Below, in pieces: positions 9,067-17,775 of a stretch of 64,000 bases of DNA. Source of the stretch: Bin5 sp965221145. Lineage in GTDB: Bacteria; Chloroflexota; Anaerolineae; Caldilineales; Caldilineaceae. Where the stretch lies: NCBI GenBank assembly GCA_965221145.1, contig OZ244877.1:5518001-5582000 (forward strand), given 5' to 3'. Positions within the stretch are counted from its first letter, which is position 1; each line of letters opens with the position of its first letter. Made by a program: the position numbers and the translations under genes. Under the pieces are notes generated by a model. It was not told the origin of the DNA, did not search any database, and saw only the letters and a list, made by a program, of their open reading frames with translations.

Positions 9067-9830
9067 CGTGGTAGCCCCTTGTCGTCCATGATTGCCTTGA
9101 AAGCCTCTCTCATGCGCCGGTAGTCAGCCTCAAGGTGGTCCAGATCAAAACCGGCCAAGAGCAAGCGATAGCCTTCCTGTATGCGCGCGGCCAGCATCTC
9201 CGGCGTCAAGGCGACGGCGGCAGCCGCTTTGCCGGCCTTGCGGCACACGTCGACCACGTGTTCCAATTCGCGCTGGATATTGGCGTGCGCGGTGTACTCG
9301 TCCGACTCCCGCCCGAGCCGCAACGACAGGTCGCGGTGGCCGACGAAGAGCGCGTCCACGCCGGGAACCCTGGCAATGGCCTCGGCGTTCGCGACCCCCT
9401 CGGGCGTTTCGATCATCATGACCGTCATAATGCGCTTGTTCCACTCGTCCAAGTCTTCCTCGATCCGCTCCATGCGGATGGCGCCAAACGAACGCGTGCC
9501 CAAAGGCGGAAAGTAGCAGCGGGAGACGATCTCTTCCGCCTGTTCCGGCGTGTCCACCAAGGGCACGATGATCCCCTCCGCGCCCGTGTCGAGCAGCCGC
9601 TCGATCGTGCCGCCCTCATGCGTCCACGTTCGGACCAGCGCCGGTATCCCCATCCCATAGGCAGTGCGGACGCCATGCACAAGAGTCTGCCAGTCCGAGT
9701 GGGCATGCTGCGCCTCCCACCAGATCCAGTCCATACCGACAGCGGTATACTCCATCACATCGGGCGAGCCGGAGAAGATGCCGGCCCCGATCAGGTGCTG
9801 GCCCGCGGCTAATCTCTGCTTCAGGTACAT
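9063..9830 (-). CDS. HpcH/HpaI aldolase family protein
   Basis: Class II pyruvate aldolase, 255 residues, normal length. Family signals are the metal-binding Glu region (IETPEGVANAEAIA), VDALFVGHRDLSLRLG, and the N-terminal segment LAAGQHLIGAGIFSGSPDVME. These enzymes cleave 2-keto-3-deoxy sugar acids or 4-hydroxy-2-oxo acids to pyruvate plus an aldehyde, in the cytoplasm. It is first in the minus-strand trio with the sialidase (4-base overlap) and PhyH genes. A 60-bp hairpin repeat starts just 15 bases upstream of the start codon, inside its leader. Precise substrate unknown. Confidence 0.92.
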   Translation of the reverse strand: MYLKQRLAAGQHLIGAGIFSGSPDVMEYTAVGMDWIWWEAQHAHSDWQTLVHGVRTAYGMGIPALVRTWTHEGGTIERLLDTGAEGIIVPLVDTPEQAEEIVSRCYFPPLGTRSFGAIRMERIEEDLDEWNKRIMTVMMIETPEGVANAEAIARVPGVDALFVGHRDLSLRLGRESDEYTAHANIQRELEHVVDVCRKAGKAAAAVALTPEMLAARIQEGYRLLLAGFDLDHLEADYRRMREAFKAIMDDKGLPR

Positions 9831-9844
9831 CTCATGCCTCGCAA

Positions 9845-9904
9845 TTTGAAGATTTCTTGTATTGGCGCTGCAATGGAAGACAAGTCCGCCAAAAAATCTT
9901 CAAA
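9845..9904 (-). repeat. Hairpin repeat A, copy 1 (60 bp)
   Basis: Imperfect palindrome with arms TTTGAAGATTT and AAATCTTCAAA around an internal TTGGCG...CCGCCAA region. Same family as 15749-15808, 38553-38612 and 38772-38828. It lies 15 bases upstream of the aldolase start, so it would fold in that mRNA leader. Confidence 0.85.
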
Positions 9905-10304
9905 CAAAGCCCCTTGCATTCAGGTGCGCGTACAATATGTGGAGGGCCACCGAGGACCTCAACCACGCATAGCCGATCTGGGTCAGATTTGCAGAGAGGG
10001 TCAAAGATTCTTTCCCTGCCGTTGCGACATCATCACCGGAGAAATGAGGAAAGTATATGGAGTATAGTTCTTGATTCCCTGCCTGTCAAAGAAGAATTTT
10101 CACCACTGTCAGACGGATTGCCAGCGCGCGCTGGGGAGGGGTACAGGTGTGGGGATGGGGGTGGGCGTAACCAATACGTCGCCGGGCAGCCGTTCGCAGG
10201 CAGCCGAGTATTGCGTATCGAGTAATGCGTATCGTGTACCTCCTCAAGCCAGCGGTCTCAGTTTATGGCGCAATAACAGTGGTTGAGAGTAATGCCGCAG
10301 ACAC
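9905..10304. other. Intergenic, no gene seen
   Basis: Lies between repeat A copy 1 and repeat B copy 1, upstream of the aldolase operon (-). It has no convincing coding potential. Around 10200-10240 it contains short GCGTATCG-like units that recur in other gaps of the window. Confidence 0.4.
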
Positions 10305-10447
10305 GCTAATCTGAATCCCGTTGGACACCGAGCCTTTTCTCACGGATTACGCAACTGAAATGTGGCCGTCTCGCCTGCCCTGCACAATACGGAATACGCA
10401 ATACGCAATTCAGAAAAAAGCTGGTTTTCAATGCGAACGCATATTAG
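10305..10447 (+). repeat. Intergenic repeat B, copy 1
   Basis: About 143 bp closely matching 41403-41538 and, inverted with internal change, 62784-62950; a shorter form is at 35033-35125. Shared landmarks are AATCCCGTT, CTTTTCTCACGGATTACGC, TCTCGCCTGCCC, GGAATACGCAATACG and GAACGCATATTAG. The repeat ends exactly at the stop codon of the Gfo/Idh gene. Confidence 0.8.
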
Positions 10448-11517
10448 ATGATCTCTTCGGGTCGGACCTCGCGGCCCTCTTGCGCCGACAACTGGACCGC
10501 ACGGCAGAACTGGAGAATCGCTCTACCCTCTTCACCGCTCAACGGTGACTGCCGTCCTTCCGTGATGGCGTCAACGAAGTCATGCACGCCGGCGACAAAG
10601 CTGGCGCCCCAATCCGAGTCCACTTCGGGAAACTGGGTGGTCTTGCCGTCCCGGTACATCTCCAGCGCCGGTCTGTCGAGCAGCATCGAGGTGCAGCGGT
10701 TGACCCAGATAAAGCCGTGCGAGCCGGTCAACTCGACCCACTCGTCCTCCGGGCGTCCGTACTTGGTTGGAACCAGGATGTCATCGGAGGTGACAGCTTC
10801 GTAGGAGCCGTATTTCTCGGCGTTCCGGTATTTCCAGATGACGACCGCCGGGCTGTCGAGCATCCAACCATGCTGAATCGGGCGGTGCGTGATCCAGGCG
10901 AACACCTTCTCCACCGCGCCCAAGTACCACCTCGCGATCGAAAAAAGATGGTAACCGTAGTCGAGGATGACCCGCCCTCCCCCGCCCTGGGCACGGTCGA
11001 AGCGCCATACCCAGCGCCTGTAGGGGATCTCCCATCCCTCCCCCGACGTACCCTGTACGCACTTGATGCGAATGGAGAGCGGCTCGCCAATCGCGCCGGC
11101 GTCGAGGAGTTCCTTCGCCTTCACCAGCGGTGGGTAGAAGCGGAAGTTTTCAAACACGCGCATCAGCTTGCCCGCGCGTTGCGCCGCCTCGATGAGCGCA
11201 TCGCACTCGGCGACGGTGATCGCCATCGGCTTCTGTACGGAGACGTGCTTGCCCGCCTCCAGCGCGGCGATGCCCATTTCCGCGTGCAGATGGTGGGGCG
11301 TGATCACCTCCACAGCGTCCACGTCGGGGTCGGCAAGCAGTTGTCGGTAATCGGTGTAGGTCTTCCCGATCTGCCAGTCGGACGCGCGCCGCCGGAGCAG
11401 CGTCTCGTCCACATCGCAGATGGCGTGAAGCTCCGCTTTGGGGTTGTCCTTGTAGCCCAGGTAATGCAGATCAGTGATGGCGCCGGCGCCGATGAAGCCC
11501 ACGCGCAGCTTGCTCAT
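10444..11517 (-). CDS. Gfo/Idh/MocA family oxidoreductase
   Basis: NAD(P)-dependent sugar or inositol dehydrogenase family, 357 residues. The Rossmann motif is at the N-terminus (VGFIGAGAITDLHYLG), followed by the EKP-like motif in variant form (HVSVQKPMA, with Gln for Glu), and the C-terminal two-thirds is the Gfo/Idh alpha-beta domain. The start was placed at 11517: the ATG there overlaps the TGA of the ThDP-enzyme gene by four bases (ATGA) and is preceded by a GGAG-like site. This coupling implies that the two enzymes are made together. Likely role: oxidation or reduction of a cyclic polyol or sugar; substrate unknown. Confidence 0.92.
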   Translation of the reverse strand: MSKLRVGFIGAGAITDLHYLGYKDNPKAELHAICDVDETLLRRRASDWQIGKTYTDYRQLLADPDVDAVEVITPHHLHAEMGIAALEAGKHVSVQKPMAITVAECDALIEAAQRAGKLMRVFENFRFYPPLVKAKELLDAGAIGEPLSIRIKCVQGTSGEGWEIPYRRWVWRFDRAQGGGGRVILDYGYHLFSIARWYLGAVEKVFAWITHRPIQHGWMLDSPAVVIWKYRNAEKYGSYEAVTSDDILVPTKYGRPEDEWVELTGSHGFIWVNRCTSMLLDRPALEMYRDGKTTQFPEVDSDWGASFVAGVHDFVDAITEGRQSPLSGEEGRAILQFCRAVQLSAQEGREVRPEEII

Positions 11518-13154
11518 GGCTCCGCCTCGAACATGCGCACCGACGGATCCATGATCGGCCATGGCAGCGTCCCCGGTAGTTCGATTACCGTGGTCTTGTC
11601 CGCTTCGATCGCCTTTGCAACCGTCGGGCCTAGCTGCTCGATCGACGTGACGCGGCAGCCGTCAACGCCGAACGCCCCCGCCAGCGCCATGAAGTCCGGG
11701 TTCACAAGGTCGACCGCATGAGCGCCCCCGTAGCGTACCTCCTGCTGTGGCCGCAGCACTCCATACGCCGCGTCGTTGAAGACCACCACCACGAGTGGCA
11801 CCTCGAACTGCGCCGCGGCCGCCAACTCCTGGCAGTTGAACAGGAAACCGCCGTCGCCGCAGAGGACAACCACGGGGCGATCGGGCTGCGCTACCTTTGC
11901 GCCGATCGCGGCCGGCAGGCCAAAGCCCAGCGTGCAGAATCCCCAGGGGTAAATGTGCGTGCGCGGCTCATAGATGTCGAGCAGCCTCCGGCACCAGTAG
12001 GCCGCCACGGTCAGATCACTGACCACAATCGTCTCGCGCGGCAGCGCAGTTCGCAGCGTCTGCACAAGCTCCACGCCTTCGGGCGCACGCGCCTGACAGT
12101 AGCGCCAAATCTCCTGCCGCATATCGGCAATCTCAACGGCTTCGCGATGTTCCTGCTTACCAAGATTTTGCAACTGTGCGTTGAACTCTTGCAGCGCGGC
12201 GCGGGCGTCAGCGACAATGCCGACCGTGGCCGGGTAGTTGCGGTCGATCTCCTCTGGATCGATGTCGATGTGGATGAGCGAGTCCGGCAGACGCAAGCCC
12301 CAGCGATCCGTCTCCTCCTCAGTAAAGCGGGTGCCGACCGCCAGCATGAGGTCACATTCGGCCAGAAAGGCACGCGCGGCAGGGTGCAGGAGCGCGTTGC
12401 CCGCGGCCAGCGGATGGTCTTCCGCCACCGCGCCTTTGCCCAGCACCGTCGTGAAGATCGGCGCCTGCAAGCGCTCGGCCAGCTGCCGCAACTCGGTCCC
12501 GGCGTCGCTGCTGATCACACCGCCCCCCGCCCAGATGACCGGCCGCCGCGCCGCTCTCAACAGCTGCGCCGCCTGCTCGACCTGCTCCGCATCCGGCGTC
12601 AGGCGGGGCGCAGCAGCCGCTACGGTGATCGCCACGTGGTCGCTGGCGTCCAGGACATCGCAGGGAATCTCCACCGCAGTCGGACGCGGCCTGCCGGTCT
12701 GCATCTGCGCGAATGCCTCGCGCATGACATCGGGGATCGCAGCCACAGTGTCGGCGCGCGCCCGCCACTTTGTCACCGGCGCAAAGCTCCCCAACTGGTC
12801 CTGGCATTCGTGCAGAAAGCCCTTGTCCAGCCCGATGCCCTCCGCCGGGATCTGGCTGGCGATGCACAGAACGGGGGAAGAATCGCTGTAGGCCGTCCCC
12901 AATGAGGCCAACGTGTTGAGCGCCGCCGGACCGGTGGTGCTCACGCATACACCGACCCGACCGCTGGCGCGGGCGTAGCCGTCGGCCATGAAGGCCGCGC
13001 CCTGCTCATGGCGGGCGAGGATGTGCCGGACGCCGTCCATCTGGCGCAGGGCTTCGTATATCGCCAGATTGTGGGTGCCCGGAATGCCGAACACGGTGTC
13101 GACATGATTCGCTGCCAGCGAACGAACGACAGCTTCACCACCGGTCATGCGCAT
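11514..13154 (-). CDS. Thiamine pyrophosphate-dependent enzyme, acetolactate-synthase-like
   Basis: About 546 residues with the three-domain layout of the AHAS/benzoylformate decarboxylase superfamily: N-terminal PYR domain with the cofactor Glu (HEQGAAFMADGYARASG), a central domain (~190-320), and the C-terminal PP domain with the ThDP/Mg motif GDGGFLFNCQELAAAAQF ... FND. Length and motifs are complete. It precedes the Gfo/Idh gene with a 4-base overlap, so it is probably catabolic (2-oxo acid decarboxylation or carboligation, or an IolD-like hydrolase) rather than biosynthetic. No regulatory ACT subunit gene is adjacent, which argues against a housekeeping acetolactate synthase. Confidence 0.9.
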   Translation of the reverse strand: MRMTGGEAVVRSLAANHVDTVFGIPGTHNLAIYEALRQMDGVRHILARHEQGAAFMADGYARASGRVGVCVSTTGPAALNTLASLGTAYSDSSPVLCIASQIPAEGIGLDKGFLHECQDQLGSFAPVTKWRARADTVAAIPDVMREAFAQMQTGRPRPTAVEIPCDVLDASDHVAITVAAAAPRLTPDAEQVEQAAQLLRAARRPVIWAGGGVISSDAGTELRQLAERLQAPIFTTVLGKGAVAEDHPLAAGNALLHPAARAFLAECDLMLAVGTRFTEEETDRWGLRLPDSLIHIDIDPEEIDRNYPATVGIVADARAALQEFNAQLQNLGKQEHREAVEIADMRQEIWRYCQARAPEGVELVQTLRTALPRETIVVSDLTVAAYWCRRLLDIYEPRTHIYPWGFCTLGFGLPAAIGAKVAQPDRPVVVLCGDGGFLFNCQELAAAAQFEVPLVVVVFNDAAYGVLRPQQEVRYGGAHAVDLVNPDFMALAGAFGVDGCRVTSIEQLGPTVAKAIEADKTTVIELPGTLPWPIMDPSVRMFEAEP

Positions 13155-13248
13155 ACGGTATCCTTTCCTGGCTGTGCGATTGCCAGCTGGAGGGGGGCAG
13201 CGGCCAGGAATTCACCGGCCACTGATTGCGGTCCTCTGGTGGGCGGCT

Positions 13249-13515
13249 TCAGGCCTTCAATCCGGTCATGGCTATGCCGCGGATGAAGTAGCGCGAGGCG
13301 AAGCTGTAGATGATCATGACCGGAATGACCGTCAGCATCGAGCCGGCCGCCCACATTTCATAGCGCGTCCACCACAAGTTGCGCAGGCCGACCAGCACCA
13401 GCGGCAATGTCTGCTTCTCCAGGCTGTTCAGGACGATCAGAGGCCACAGGTAGCTATCCCAATTGGCCAGGAAGACGAAGACGGCGAGCGCCGACATCGG
13501 CGACAGGGTTAAGAA
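13249..13515 (-). pseudogene. Truncated carbohydrate ABC permease (MalG type), C-terminal fragment
   Basis: Only the last ~88 residues of a MalG-type permease remain: LSPMSALAVFVFLANWDSYLWP through the final helix and RYFIRGIAMTGLKA. The reading frame stays open upstream to 13734, but those residues are Arg/Ser/His rich and unlike a permease, so homology stops abruptly near 13515. The coupling loop and the first four to five helices are missing. It lies 95 bases upstream of the ThDP enzyme on the same strand and is probably the remnant of a sugar importer that once headed this catabolic cluster. Confidence 0.8.
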
Positions 13516-14019
13516 CCGCAGGCTATTGTGATCTGAACTGTCTATCCCCCGCTCTTGCACGCGGTTGGGCACAAGAGAGGAATTTATGGGAATGAGGGCT
13601 CGGCAGTATTGCGATAGCCTTCTTGGGTGATGGTTGTACAAGCTGGCCCGTAACCTAGACAGTGAGGACGGATGTCGGCGGGCCGACCGCTCCGCGAATC
13701 GTGAATTGACGTGTCTGGCGAACTTACTATACAATCGTTCTTAATTGCCGCCAAATATTTTTTTAACGCCGCCAAGTACGCAGAGGAAGCGGTTGGCAGC
13801 AACCCAGGATGGTGTGACCACTATTTTAGCACCGCAGACCGCAAATTCACAATGGGAGATTATCACCTTGGTTGGCGCCGGGGGCTTCCATTGCGTTCTA
13901 CCTCTAAGGAACTTGGCGGCGACGAGCCTGCGCCCCGTTCGAGCAGGGACGCAGTTTGAACAACTCAAGTCAGGCGGATTTGTTAACCTGACGCGCACAA
14001 CCACCGTAAAGGGGGAGTC
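13516..14019. other. Intergenic region upstream of orphan binding protein
   Basis: No gene recognised. It contains the deletion or rearrangement boundary of the permease fragment (13515), a good promoter at 13706-13733 and a ~287-base leader before the binding-protein gene. GCCGCCAA occurs at 13747 and again with AGTACG at 13770, a short direct repeat. Confidence 0.45.
13706..13733 (+). promoter_or_regulatory. Predicted sigma-70-type promoter
   Basis: TTGACG (13706-13711), a 16-base spacer and TATACA (13728-13733), reading toward the binding-protein gene at 14020. The match to consensus is good; no operator was recognised. Confidence 0.55.
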
Positions 14020-15597
14020 ATGATTCAGAGAACGGCTTGGAAATGGATGGCTTTGGTACTCGTTTTGGCTGTGGCGCTGGCGGGCTGTCAGCCGGTTCAA
14101 CAGGCGGCGCCGGCTGATGATATGGCAGGCGAAGAAGTTGTCATCGCCGTTGGCATTGAACCGGTCAGCCTGGACGCCTGGCGCTCCTTCGGCGAAACCG
14201 GCGCGGCCGGATTCCGCAACGCGTTCGAACAGTTGGTGGCCCGCGATTTTTCCACCGGTGAGTTCGTACCGATGCTGGCAACTTCGTGGGAACGGTTGAA
14301 CGACACCACGATACGCTTCACGCTGCGCGAGGGCGTGACCTTTCATGACGGCTCGCCCTTCAACGCGGAGGCGGCCGCGGCCAGCATCAACCACACCTTC
14401 GATGCCGACAACGCCTTCGACCTGCTCGATTTCCTCGGCACGATGAGCGCAGAGGCGGTCGACGAGTACACACTGGATGTATCGACGCCGGAGCCGGACC
14501 CGATCCTGCTCGGCAAGGTCGAGTGGGCAGGCATCTCTTCGGCCAAGCAACTGGCCGAAGATCCGGACTCCTACCATACCCAGATCATCGGTACAGGCCC
14601 GTACAAGTATGTCGAGTGGCGCAAGGGCGAGTTGATTTCCTATGAGGCCAACCCTGACTGGTGGGGCCTTGACGCTCCCGACGATGCCGGCGGCGCCCAG
14701 ACCTTCCAGAAGGCTACCTACCGTTTCCTGCAGGAGGATCAGGTTCGGGTCGCGGCTGTGCAGGCCGGGGAGGTCGATCTGGCCCAGTACGTAACGCCGG
14801 AACAGTGCCAGGTTCTCGACGCCGAAGCTGACACCAGTTGCGCGTCGGCCCCCAGCGTGGAGACGATCTTCATCCGCATGGATACCAACAGCCCGCTGCT
14901 GTCCGACCGGCGCGTCCGCCTGGCGTTCCAGATGGCGATCGACAAGGAGGCCATCGTTGGTAGCATCCTGGGCGGTTCAGCCACGGTCGCCGGGCAGATT
15001 GTCAATTCATCCGCCACCGGCTATGACCCCAGCCTGGAACCGTATCCCTTTGATCCGGATCAGGCGCGCGAACTCCTGGCCGCCGCGGCCGCGGACGGCG
15101 TGCCCACCGATATGGAGATCACGCTGGGCGCGCGCCTTGCGGTCTTCCCCAGAGCGGATGAGGTGGTTCAGGCTGTGGCTTCCATGCTCACAGATGTCGG
15201 TTTCAGCGTTACCACCACCTTCTACGATCCGGAAGGGTTCGGCAAGGTGATGCTGGTCAACATTAAGGACGTGCCCGAAGATCGGAATTTCGTCGCCATC
15301 CATCTGCATGGCAATGAGATCATGGACTATGCCTCCTCCTACCGCTTCTACTACGCCTGCGATGGCATTCTCTCCGTATACTGCAACGAGGAAGCCGACG
15401 CGGTGTGGATGAAGGCGCTGCCGCTCACGGGTGATGAGCGCGAGATGACGCTGCAGGAGTTGAACCGGATCGTGCATGAGGATGTTGCCATCGGCTACAT
15501 CGGCCACATGGATCTTGCCTACGGCATCGGCAGCCGGCTCAATTGGGCTCCAAAGCTCGACCACCGCATTCTGATCAAGGAGATGACGCTCAAATAG
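14020..15597 (+). CDS. ABC transporter substrate-binding protein, family 5 (Sec lipoprotein)
   Basis: DppA/OppA-family binding protein, 525 residues. The signal peptide is of the Sec type with a lipobox (hydrophobic core then ALAGC, Cys at residue ~24), followed by an Ala/Asp linker. Family motifs include REGVTFHDGSPFNAEAAAAS and DRRVRLAFQMAIDKEAIV. A GGGGGAG site precedes the ATG. No permease or ATPase gene is adjacent, so it is an orphan here and may feed one of the DppBC pairs in the window or another system. Ligand unknown. Confidence 0.92.
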   Translation: MIQRTAWKWMALVLVLAVALAGCQPVQQAAPADDMAGEEVVIAVGIEPVSLDAWRSFGETGAAGFRNAFEQLVARDFSTGEFVPMLATSWERLNDTTIRFTLREGVTFHDGSPFNAEAAAASINHTFDADNAFDLLDFLGTMSAEAVDEYTLDVSTPEPDPILLGKVEWAGISSAKQLAEDPDSYHTQIIGTGPYKYVEWRKGELISYEANPDWWGLDAPDDAGGAQTFQKATYRFLQEDQVRVAAVQAGEVDLAQYVTPEQCQVLDAEADTSCASAPSVETIFIRMDTNSPLLSDRRVRLAFQMAIDKEAIVGSILGGSATVAGQIVNSSATGYDPSLEPYPFDPDQARELLAAAAADGVPTDMEITLGARLAVFPRADEVVQAVASMLTDVGFSVTTTFYDPEGFGKVMLVNIKDVPEDRNFVAIHLHGNEIMDYASSYRFYYACDGILSVYCNEEADAVWMKALPLTGDEREMTLQELNRIVHEDVAIGYIGHMDLAYGIGSRLNWAPKLDHRILIKEMTLK

Positions 15598-15916
15598 GCA
15601 GACAAGACAGTTCGCTCGTTGCTGAATGCCCGCAACGCCGCAGTCGGCAGCGAGCGTCTCATCTTCTCCTACGGAATACGCAGTCCGCTGATTTGACTCT
15701 TTCATATTGACCGCGGCGCTACCCACCGCGCCGCGGTCGGTCTGTGAGTTTGAAGGTTTTTTGTATTGGCGTTGGCAATGAAAGCCTCTCCGCCAAAAAA
15801 CCTTCAAAATGTCTGAACTTTGATAAGCGTGACAGAGGGATGGACGTGATTGAATATGCGATACCGCTTCGCGCGCCCAGAGGGCACCCGAGCGCCCAAT
15901 GCAGTGGAGACAGGCA
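15598..15916. other. Repeat-bearing intergenic region
   Basis: Contains hairpin repeat A copy 2 (15749-15808). At ~15880-15915 it carries GCCCAGAGGGCACCC...GACAGGC, which resembles part of repeat B copy 3 near 62828. No gene seen. Confidence 0.5.
15749..15808 (+). repeat. Hairpin repeat A, copy 2 (60 bp)
   Basis: Begins TTTGAAGGTTTTTTG and ends CCAAAAAACCTTCAAA, a near-perfect palindrome over the outer 16 bases. Read base by base, it is identical over 60 bp to the reverse complement of 38553-38612. It lies ~110 bases upstream of the small membrane-protein gene. Confidence 0.9.
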
Positions 15917-16138
15917 ATGAAGGAAAGCAGCCGGACGGCTATCATCGTAGCGGGTGTGATAGGGGGCGCGCTGCTGGGCGGCGTGTTCGCCTGGCTCTCC
16001 AGCGCCCGTGCCGAGGAGGAGGGCGACGAGACAGCCATCGAAGCGATCGGCCCAGCCGAGTATTTCCAACTCGGAATCGGCATTCTTACCCTGGCGCGAC
16101 AGTTTCAGTCTTTGCTTGGGCAGGCGAAACGCCTGTGA
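15917..16138 (+). CDS. Small single-pass membrane protein
   Basis: About 73 residues. A short basic N-terminus (MKESSRT) leads into one strongly hydrophobic helix rich in Gly/Ala/Val (residues ~7-27), then an acidic stretch (EEEGDETAIEAIG) and an amphipathic tail (FQLGIGILTLARQFQSLL). This charge pattern is typical of real small membrane proteins rather than chance frames. The last residues (GQAKRL) are read through a small inverted repeat. It precedes the ferredoxin-NADP reductase gene by 76 bases on the same strand. Function unknown; it could tether or partner that reductase, but this is only positional. Confidence 0.6.
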   Translation: MKESSRTAIIVAGVIGGALLGGVFAWLSSARAEEEGDETAIEAIGPAEYFQLGIGILTLARQFQSLLGQAKRL

Positions 16139-16214
16139 CCCCAGTGTTCGGCAAGAAATGACCCCGGAAAGAAGGAGTTTGAAGGCTTTTTTCGTCCGAT
16201 AAAGGAAGATTGCG

Positions 16215-17702
16215 TTGACACCAATAGGCGAACTCGGAAGCAGCAAAAGACCTGTGCGAATTGCGATCATCGGCGCCGGACCCGCCGGCTTCTACGCTGC
16301 CGGCGCACTGTTGAAGCAGAAAGATGCGCATGTCTCGATCGATATGTTCGACCGGCTGCCCACACCCTACGGATTGGTGCGCTATGGCGTGGCCCCGGAT
16401 CACCAGAAGATCAAGTCCGTGACGCGCATCTATGAACGCACGATGAAGGACAGCCGCGTGCGCTACTTCGGCAACGTCGATCTCGGCGCCGACATTGCCC
16501 ATGCCGATCTGAAAGCGCACTACGATCAGATCCTCTACGCGGTCGGCGCGCAATCGGATAGGAAGCTCGACATTCCCGGCGAAGATCTGGAAGGCAGCTT
16601 TTCCGCCACCGAGTTCGTGGCCTGGTACAACGGCCATCCTGACTTTCGCCATTATGAGTTCGACCTGGGCGTGGAAAGTGTCGCTGTGATCGGTGTCGGC
16701 AATGTGGCGATGGACGTGACCCGCATTCTTGCCAAATCGGTTACAGAACTCAAGACCACAGACATGACCGACTACGCCCTGGATGAACTTCAGGAAAGCA
16801 ATGTCAGGCGCATTCACATCTTTGCCCGGCGCGGCCCGGTGCAGGCCAAGTTCACCAATCCGGAGATCAAGGAGTTGGGCGAACTGGAGATTGCGGATGT
16901 GATCATCAACCCGGACGACCTGGTACTGAACGACGCCAGCAAAGCTGAACTGGAAGGGGACCGCACAGCCCAGCGCAATCTGGAAACGATGCACCAACTG
17001 GCTGAGCGCGGCGCAACAGGCAAACCGAAGCAGATCATCTTCCATTTTCTGCGCTCTCCAACGGAGATAACCGGCGCCGGCGGGGCGATCAGCGCCATCA
17101 CGACGGAAAAGAATGCGCTCTACGCAACCGAAACAGGCTATCTCTCCTGCCGAGGCACCGGCGCGTGCAAAGAGTTTGATGTGGGGCTGGTCTTCCGTTC
17201 GATCGGCTACAAGGGCGTGCCGATTCCAGGCGTCCCATTCTATGATCGTTGGGGCATCATTCCCAACGAAAAGGGGCGCGTGACCGCCGAACATGGCGGC
17301 GCGGTTGTGCCCGGAGAGTATGCCGTCGGCTGGGTCAAACGCGGCCCGACCGGTGTGATCGGCACCAACAAACCGGACGCTGTCGAGACGGTGAAGTTAA
17401 TGCTGGAAGATGTGAAATGCGCCGCCGCTTCGTCAACTGAGCGCGATGCGGCCTCAGGCGCGCTCGGCACTGCCCCGGCCAATCTACAGAGTCCGCAACT
17501 CGACGGGCATGGCCGCCCCGGCGACATCATTTCCCTGCTGCAAGAAAAGGGCGCGGCCTTCGTTTCCTTCGCCGATTGGCAGATTCTGGAGCGGATCGAG
17601 AATGAACGGGGGGCCTTGCAGGGACAGCCGCGCGTGAAGATCACTGACGTGGATGAGATGCTGCGGTTGATACAGACCGCCAAAGAGGAGGCTGCCCCCT
17701 GA
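16215..17702 (+). CDS. FAD-dependent ferredoxin-NADP+ reductase, FprA/adrenodoxin reductase type
   Basis: About 495 residues. The FAD motif IGAGPAGFYAAGALL is near residue 17, followed by the diagnostic TPYGLVRYGVAPDHQKIKSV, the NADP motif VIGVGNVAMDVTRIL, FRSIGYKG, and the C-terminal YAVGWVKRGPTGVIGTNK, all characteristic of FprA-type reductases, which shuttle electrons between NADPH and ferredoxin. A TTG start is assigned with AAAGGAAG upstream. The C-terminal ~60 residues (after ~435) continue the usual FprA tail. A small membrane-protein gene is upstream; no ferredoxin or P450 partner is adjacent. One arm of hairpin repeat A lies in the leader at 16178. Confidence 0.95.
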   Translation: MTPIGELGSSKRPVRIAIIGAGPAGFYAAGALLKQKDAHVSIDMFDRLPTPYGLVRYGVAPDHQKIKSVTRIYERTMKDSRVRYFGNVDLGADIAHADLKAHYDQILYAVGAQSDRKLDIPGEDLEGSFSATEFVAWYNGHPDFRHYEFDLGVESVAVIGVGNVAMDVTRILAKSVTELKTTDMTDYALDELQESNVRRIHIFARRGPVQAKFTNPEIKELGELEIADVIINPDDLVLNDASKAELEGDRTAQRNLETMHQLAERGATGKPKQIIFHFLRSPTEITGAGGAISAITTEKNALYATETGYLSCRGTGACKEFDVGLVFRSIGYKGVPIPGVPFYDRWGIIPNEKGRVTAEHGGAVVPGEYAVGWVKRGPTGVIGTNKPDAVETVKLMLEDVKCAAASSTERDAASGALGTAPANLQSPQLDGHGRPGDIISLLQEKGAAFVSFADWQILERIENERGALQGQPRVKITDVDEMLRLIQTAKEEAAP

Positions 17703-17775
17703 GCGCGCAATGCGCGCGGCATTCTCTGCGTCCACAAGGAGGTAGTACGCCGCACCGATTCGTGATACGCAATGC

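Noticed and set aside
11718..12905. 395-residue plus-strand frame opposite the ThDP enzyme
   Set aside because: Arg/Gln/His-rich composition and no recognisable domain; antisense shadow.
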